The notes beneath the pieces were generated by a model. That model saw only the letters and a program-made list of their open reading frames with translations. It did no database searches and was not told the DNA's origin. The translations under genes and the position numbers were made by a program. A stretch of 64,000 nucleotides of DNA from Flagellimonas oceani (GTDB lineage Bacteria > Bacteroidota > Bacteroidia > Flavobacteriales > Flavobacteriaceae): contig NZ_CP049616.1 in assembly GCF_011068285.1 (NCBI RefSeq), positions 1,778,501 through 1,842,500 of the forward strand. The letters run 5' to 3'. Below are positions 59,544 to 64,000 of the stretch, one piece after another; positions within the stretch are counted from its first letter, which is position 1, and every line of letters begins with the position of its first letter.

Positions 59544-61628
59544 TTGAAAAACGGAACCTTTATACTGCTAATCTTAATTGTTTTGGGGTGCTCCCGGCAA
59601 AAACCCAAACCGGAAGTTGCATCCCGCTCTGAGGTAGATACTATCCAAAGACTGTTGGATATTGCCAAAACCGCCAAAGAATTGTCCCTCGAAGACCGGA
59701 AAGCTTATTTAAGGGATGCAGAAGCCAAGGTGTTGGCAATGCCACAGGATACCACCCAACTGGAACAGCTCTCGCAGGTCTCACTGGCCTATATGAAATT
59801 GAGGGACTCTTTGGGCTTTAGAAAATCGAACGCCGAACTCTTAAAATTATCGGAAGAGGTAGGTGCCACTAAAATATTGGGATATTCCTATTGGGACCTT
59901 GCCACCTTTATGGAAAGCAAAGGGGTTATGGACAGTGCTTTTTTTCATTACAAAAAAGCACTGGATAATTTTGAGGAATTGCCCAAAGATTCCACCTCAC
60001 AATCCCTTAAAGCTAGAATGTTTTACGGCATGGCGCGGGTTCAGGATTCGTATAAAGATTACTTAGGCGGAGAAATCAGCGCCTCCGCCGCCATAAAAAT
60101 TTTTGATGAGCTTGATGACAATTACAGGCTTTACAATACCTATAATATTTTAGGTATTCTGGCAAATGGTATGGGTGACAAAGAAAAATCACTGAGCTCA
60201 TACAATAAAGCCAAAGAATACCTTAAAAAATCAAACATTAAAAACAAAAATGAACTGATTTGGCAAAATCAAAACAATATCGCCAGTGTTTATCTTAATT
60301 CAGGTGATTATGTAAAAGCTAAACAAGCTTATCAAGATATGCTAGCTGATCAAGGTTTAAAAGAGGAATCACCAGGGTTACATGAAAAAGCCTTAGGAAG
60401 CTTAGCGTATTCCATTCTCAAGGTTGACGGCGATACCGAACAAGCAGAAAAACTTTTAAAAGAAGCGTTCGACATCAATACCCAAACCGGAGACCTCTAC
60501 GACAAGGCCCGGCTCCATTATTTTTATGCCGAAGTGTTGGCCGCCAAAAAAGATACCACACAGGCCATTGCACAGGCCAATGAGTCCTTCGCCATAGCCC
60601 AGGAAACCTACAACAACGACCGGTCCTTGGACGCTCTAAAATTATTGACGAAGCTGGATACCGCCAAAGCGTCCGACTATGCAGAGGAGTACTACCAATT
60701 GAACGAAATTATCAGTGAGGAAGAACGTACCAAAAGGGACAAATTTGCACGGATACGGCTGGAAACCGACGAAATTATAGAGGAAAACCAAATCCTGACC
60801 AAAGAAAAGCAGGTGTGGGTGTACTCGGCCATATTGTTGTTGATTTTTGGTATTGGTTTTATAACCATGGTTTCCCTGTACGTGAACAACAACCAGTTAA
60901 AGTTTAAACAGCGGCAACAGGAAAGCAACCAAGAAATCTACAACCTTTTGCTTTCCCAACAAGGAAAGTTCGAAGAGGGCAAAAAACTGGAACAAAAACG
61001 GATTTCCGAGGAACTGCACGATGGTATTTTGGGCGAAATGCTGGGAATACGATTAATTTTGAGCGGCCTAAACGAACGAAACGACCCTGCCTCCGTGCAG
61101 CAGCGGTCGGCCCTCATAGAAAAATTGCAGAACTTGGAAGAAGAAATCAGGACCATTTCCCACGAACTGAACCACTCCGCATACGAAAAATTTCATAATT
61201 TTATTGTGTCCCTCAAAAACATGATAGGTGAAATTGAACAATCCTCTGGCATAATGTGCAACTTTACGTATGATACGGAACTATATTGGGACGATTTGCT
61301 GGGGGATATCAAGATCAATGCGTACAGGATTATTCAAGAATCATTGAAAAATTGTGTAAAACACGCTAAAAGCGAGCATGTTTCCATTTCGTTTCATGCC
61401 ATGGAGGATATGCTAAAGTTGACCATCACCGATGATGGTGTCGGTTTCGACATCAATAAAAAGAAAAAAGGAATTGGATTGAGAAACATTATTTCAAGGG
61501 TCAAAAAAATTAAGGGAACCTTGGATATTGACAGTAAACGCGGCAAGGGAACTACGATTAAAATCCTGATCCCCGCAAAATATACCGATGTAAAAATACC
61601 TGACGAACCTAAATTAGTAAATGCATAA
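59544..61628 (+). CDS. TPR-type lipoprotein sensor histidine kinase
   Basis: 694 residues from a TTG start (59544); the sequence KNGTFILLILIVLGCSRQ that follows is an export signal with lipobox VLGC. Extracytoplasmic helices with TPR-like repeats (about 40-400; AFFHYKKALDNFEEL, YVKAKQAYQDMLADQ) precede one transmembrane helix (about 428-448; VYSAILLLIFGIGFITMV) and a short coiled coil. The HisKA_3 segment is RISEELHDGILGEMLGI, with His492 as phosphorylation site. The HATPase domain follows with NAYRIIQESLKNCVKHA and DDGVGFDIN. The response regulator gene follows at once. The ligand is unknown; the small lipopeptide upstream is a candidate only by position. Confidence 0.93.
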   Translation: MKNGTFILLILIVLGCSRQKPKPEVASRSEVDTIQRLLDIAKTAKELSLEDRKAYLRDAEAKVLAMPQDTTQLEQLSQVSLAYMKLRDSLGFRKSNAELLKLSEEVGATKILGYSYWDLATFMESKGVMDSAFFHYKKALDNFEELPKDSTSQSLKARMFYGMARVQDSYKDYLGGEISASAAIKIFDELDDNYRLYNTYNILGILANGMGDKEKSLSSYNKAKEYLKKSNIKNKNELIWQNQNNIASVYLNSGDYVKAKQAYQDMLADQGLKEESPGLHEKALGSLAYSILKVDGDTEQAEKLLKEAFDINTQTGDLYDKARLHYFYAEVLAAKKDTTQAIAQANESFAIAQETYNNDRSLDALKLLTKLDTAKASDYAEEYYQLNEIISEEERTKRDKFARIRLETDEIIEENQILTKEKQVWVYSAILLLIFGIGFITMVSLYVNNNQLKFKQRQQESNQEIYNLLLSQQGKFEEGKKLEQKRISEELHDGILGEMLGIRLILSGLNERNDPASVQQRSALIEKLQNLEEEIRTISHELNHSAYEKFHNFIVSLKNMIGEIEQSSGIMCNFTYDTELYWDDLLGDIKINAYRIIQESLKNCVKHAKSEHVSISFHAMEDMLKLTITDDGVGFDINKKKKGIGLRNIISRVKKIKGTLDIDSKRGKGTTIKILIPAKYTDVKIPDEPKLVNA

Positions 61629-61656
61629 CTCCCCAAATACAGTAATAGAACCTACC

Positions 61657-62325
61657 ATGAAAACATTGAGAATACTTGCCATAGACGATCACGAGATGAC
61701 CATGCTCGGGTATAAATTTATACTTGAGGGCATTGATTTTGAAGGTTATAACATTATTGTGGACACGGCAACTTCGTTCCACACCGGCAAAAAACTCATC
61801 GAGGATTCGGCTAAAAACTTTCAATATGATATTCTGTTCTTGGACGTGCAATTGTTCGCGCCCAACGAAGACCAACCCTACACCGGGGAGGACCTTGGTA
61901 TTTTGGCCCGCAAGATCGTACCCAAGAGCAAAATTGTGTTCATGTCCTCTTTCAGTGATAATTTTAGGATCAACAGTATTTTAAAATCCGTTGACCCGGA
62001 CGGTTATCTGGTGAAGACCGATATAGACCCCAAAACGTTGGAAGATGCCGTTAAGACCATTATGCTAGATCCGCCCTACTATTCTTCCAAGGCTTTGGGC
62101 GCCATCAGAAAAAAAATGGCCAACGATATCGAAATCGACGAAAAGGACAAACAGATACTCTACCACCTTTCCAAAGGAACCAAGAACAAGGACCTGGAAA
62201 AATTCATTAGGCTCTCCCCCTCCTCCATCGAGAATAGAAAGCGGCATTTAAAAACATTGTTCGGAACAGAGAACGAGAATGATATGGCCTTGATATTGGC
62301 CGCAAGAAACCGTGGGTTTATTTAG
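61657..62325 (+). CDS. NarL/LuxR-like response regulator, partner of the kinase
   Basis: 222 residues from the ATG at 61657 (MKTLRILAIDDHEM), 28 bases after the kinase stop; an ATG at 61621 overlaps the kinase by 8 bases and adds 12 residues. The receiver domain is canonical: Asp pair in AIDDHE, phosphoacceptor in YDILFLDVQLF, switch Ser in VFMSSFSDN and Lys in YLVKTDID. A loop after the phosphoacceptor is unusually long (APNEDQPYTGED). The C-terminal helix-turn-helix (DKQILYHLSKGTKNKDLEKF, LSPSSIENRKRHLKTL) is LuxR-like. It forms a complete two-component pair. Confidence 0.92.
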   Translation: MKTLRILAIDDHEMTMLGYKFILEGIDFEGYNIIVDTATSFHTGKKLIEDSAKNFQYDILFLDVQLFAPNEDQPYTGEDLGILARKIVPKSKIVFMSSFSDNFRINSILKSVDPDGYLVKTDIDPKTLEDAVKTIMLDPPYYSSKALGAIRKKMANDIEIDEKDKQILYHLSKGTKNKDLEKFIRLSPSSIENRKRHLKTLFGTENENDMALILAARNRGFI

Positions 62326-62410
62326 TCAAAATAGCTTCACCTCTCTTCTATAATCACCATTTGTGGTTGATTTAAAAGAAGTTTTTCAAAAAAATCCTAC
62401 AAACAAGGGA

Positions 62411-62443
62411 AAATCCATAGAATTTTTAAGGATTATCTGCAAT
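62411..62443 (+). promoter_or_regulatory. 33-base shared motif, copy 2, before the orphan gene
   Basis: It runs AAATCCATAG, AATTTTTAAG and ends TCTGCAAT. It agrees with the copy at 58085-58117 at 26 of 33 positions, and 20 bases separate it from TAACTTTA (62464-62471), a 7-of-8 match to the -7 element. Confidence 0.65.
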
Positions 62444-62505
62444 CCCATACAAAAGATTCATCCTAACTTTATGTTGAAAGGATTTAAGAATTCAATGAAC
62501 ACCAC

Positions 62506-63168
62506 ATGTCATCAAAAAACAGATCGAACAAAAACCATAAATACACAGGTCCAAAAACCTATGAGGCCACTGATGGACTGGATGATTTTCTTAGAGTTCT
62601 GGAAAAGTATTTTTTTGCGACCGCAAAGGTTAAGTGCAAACACGATTCCATAAAAAACAGAACAGATCTGATCATAGACCTTCATCATAATTTTGGGATC
62701 ACGGAATGTCTGCGCCATTTTAACAATGGGGACTGGGGAAATTATAATTTTTCCGATGAAAATCGTTCCAACATCTCAAATTCATTGTCCAAGGCTTTGG
62801 ATAAACTGAACCAAGAAAGCTCTTACCCTACCGATATTCTTGAACTTTCCTTACATTTTAAGGACACCTCCATGATCATTAGCCGATTGCACAGACATAG
62901 CATTCCAGAGCATGCCAGCAGAATATTGACCGCTGTGGGCAAACACTTTGTGTATTTCACCAAAGGGTTGACCGAAATGCCCTATGAAATTTTTGTGCCC
63001 GTTTTTGAGGACACCTCTATAAGCTGCCCTACCAAAATGAACATGGAAACCAGTTACTACAACTTTTGGGGACTATATTTTGACAAAGGGGAGCAGGAAC
63101 ATGAAGCTTTGATCTACTCCCTTCAGCAGAAAAAATTTTACGAGGAAAACATCTTCCTCTTCGAATAA
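62506..63168 (+). CDS. Hypothetical protein of the kinase/LytTR locus
   Basis: 220 residues, soluble, no signal peptide or membrane helix, with an N-terminus rich in K, N and S (MSSKNRSNKNHKYTGPKTYE). Predicted mixed helix and strand; segments include IIDLHHNFGITECLRHFNNG, DILELSLHFKDTSMIISRLH and YYNFWGLYFDKGEQEHEALI. I do not recognise a family. It shares the 33-base upstream motif, at the same distance from a -7-like element, with the LytTR regulator gene 4 kb upstream, so the two are likely co-regulated. It is convergent with glyA. Its position after the response regulator suggests an effector of this locus, which is inference. Confidence 0.75.
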   Translation: MSSKNRSNKNHKYTGPKTYEATDGLDDFLRVLEKYFFATAKVKCKHDSIKNRTDLIIDLHHNFGITECLRHFNNGDWGNYNFSDENRSNISNSLSKALDKLNQESSYPTDILELSLHFKDTSMIISRLHRHSIPEHASRILTAVGKHFVYFTKGLTEMPYEIFVPVFEDTSISCPTKMNMETSYYNFWGLYFDKGEQEHEALIYSLQQKKFYEENIFLFE

Positions 63169-63185
63169 TATACCGCTAGCAAATA

Positions 63186-64000
63186 CTAAGCACTGAACAA
63201 AGGTCGCGATTTCATCAAGTCGTTGACCTTTTGTTTTATTTCGGCCACCTTTTTATCGTTTTCGGCATCGGTAATAATCTCGTCGATAAACCCAACCACG
63301 GTTTCCATATCGGCTTCCTTAAGACCTCTTGTGGTAATGGCGGACGTACCAAAACGGATTCCAGAGGTGATGAAGGGTGATTTATCATCAAATGGCACCA
63401 TGTTCTTGTTTGCAGTGATATCGGCCTTTACCAGCACCTCTTCGGCCTCTTTTCCTGAAATGTCCTTGTTCCTAAGATCGATCAACATCATATGATTGTC
63501 CGTACCTCCGGAAATTACTTTGTAATCCTTATCCATAAAGGCTTTAGCCATGGCAGCTGCATTTTTCTTGGCCTGAACCATATAGTGTAGGTACTCATCG
63601 GTAAGTGCTTCGCCAAAAGCAATGGCCTTGGCAGCGATGATATGCTCCAAAGGTCCCCCTTGATTACCCGGGAATACCGCCAGATCCAACAAAGCGGACA
63701 TTTTTCTAAGGTTTCCGTTCTTTAGTTTTATACCAAATGGATTATCAAAGTTCTCTCCCATCAAAATAAGACCGCCACGTGGGCCACGTAGGGTTTTATG
63801 GGTGGTAGTGGTAACAATGTGGCAATGTGGGATGGGGTCGTTCAAAATACCCTTGGCGATCAATCCCGCTGGGTGCGAAATATCGGCCAACAGAATAGCA
63901 CCGACACTATCGGCAATCTCACGGAATCGTTTAAAATCCATATCCCTGGAATAGGCAGATGCCCCGGCAATGATCAACTTGGGCTTTTCCTTATCGGCAA
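63186..64000 (-). CDS. glyA: Serine hydroxymethyltransferase, 3' part only
   Basis: The frame continues past the right edge, so about the C-terminal 271 residues of some 420 are visible. The Schiff-base Lys lies in [19 protein letters not shown], and [20 protein letters not shown] and [15 protein letters not shown] are typical. The PLP-dependent enzyme converts serine to glycine while loading tetrahydrofolate with a one-carbon unit. No damage is seen in the visible part. The ATG at 63977 is an internal Met, not the start. Confidence 0.97.
   Translation of the reverse strand, partial: ADKEKPKLIIAGASAYSRDMDFKRFREIADSVGAILLADISHPAGLIAKGILNDPIPHCHIVTTTTHKTLRGPRGGLILMGENFDNPFGIKLKNGNLRKMSALLDLAVFPGNQGGPLEHIIAAKAIAFGEALTDEYLHYMVQAKKNAAAMAKAFMDKDYKVISGGTDNHMMLIDLRNKDISGKEAEEVLVKADITANKNMVPFDDKSPFITSGIRFGTSAITTRGLKEADMETVVGFIDEIITDAENDKKVAEIKQKVNDLMKSRPLFSA

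Noticed and set aside
62341-62375. Terminator after the response regulator (ATCACCA/TGGTTGAT)
   Set aside because: The stem is short with a bulge and no T run follows.

Overview
The window looks like a chromosome segment from a member of the Flavobacteriaceae (Bacteroidota), probably a marine Muricauda/Flagellimonas/Zobellia-like genus; the genus is a guess. The support is the phylum-specific promoter form (TTG, about 20 bases, then TAnnTTTG) seen before several genes, weak or absent Shine-Dalgarno sites, many small lipoproteins and TlpA-like thioredoxin lipoproteins, the order ftsK / lolA-like / lptFG-like / ribBA-like, a DegT aminotransferase, and a TPR-type lipoprotein sensor kinase. No phage, insertion sequence, integron or CRISPR array was seen.

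Layout. 1-1 kb: 5' part of a cadherin-like lipoprotein gene (minus strand), then a degenerate short-repeat spacer. 1-12.5 kb: an Lrp regulator divergent from a methionine gamma-lyase-like gene and nhaC; an oxidative-stress cassette (2-Cys peroxiredoxin, thioredoxin, a small conserved protein, thiol peroxidase); dgkA-like; ftsK; LolA-like and LptF/G-like envelope genes; and a RibBA-like protein whose GTP cyclohydrolase II half has lost its zinc cysteines. 12.5-17.3 kb: DegT aminotransferase, TauE-type permease, tRNA-Ser(UGA), and a large surface protein with a plug-like segment.

17.3-26.1 kb is a tightly overlapping minus-strand molybdenum-cofactor operon: cysteine desulfurase, xdhC, mocA-like, moaD, moeB-rhodanese, moaE, a moaC-moaB fusion, moaA, moeA and a TauE permease. 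It ends convergently against a short ModE-type regulator and carries a 24-base ModE-type palindrome immediately before its first gene. 26.2-28.8 kb is an arsenic operon (arsR, a Cys-tailed small protein, an arsC-type phosphatase fold, acr3) with the same operator repeated before the first two genes.

28.8-56 kb is mostly housekeeping and envelope genes (csaA, a K+/H+ antiporter, dnaK, sdaA, panB, an rluA-type enzyme, leuA-leuB, pheT, an ABC-F protein, a transaldolase-type aldolase, a short-chain dehydrogenase), a PD40 protein and a LuxR regulator with a Glu in place of the phosphoacceptor Asp. Two copies of a nested-palindrome spacer element flank this stretch. The SRP RNA gene sits at 56.1-56.2 kb with a promoter overlapping that of a divergent glutaminyl cyclase lipoprotein.

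58-63.2 kb is the most unusual region: a LytTR regulator with a dead receiver, a 57-residue acidic lipopeptide, a 79-residue basic membrane peptide, a strong terminator, a TPR lipoprotein histidine kinase with its response regulator, and an orphan 220-residue protein. A 33-base motif is shared, at the same distance from a -7-like element, between the LytTR gene and the orphan. This is my best candidate for an undescribed signalling system. The window ends inside glyA.
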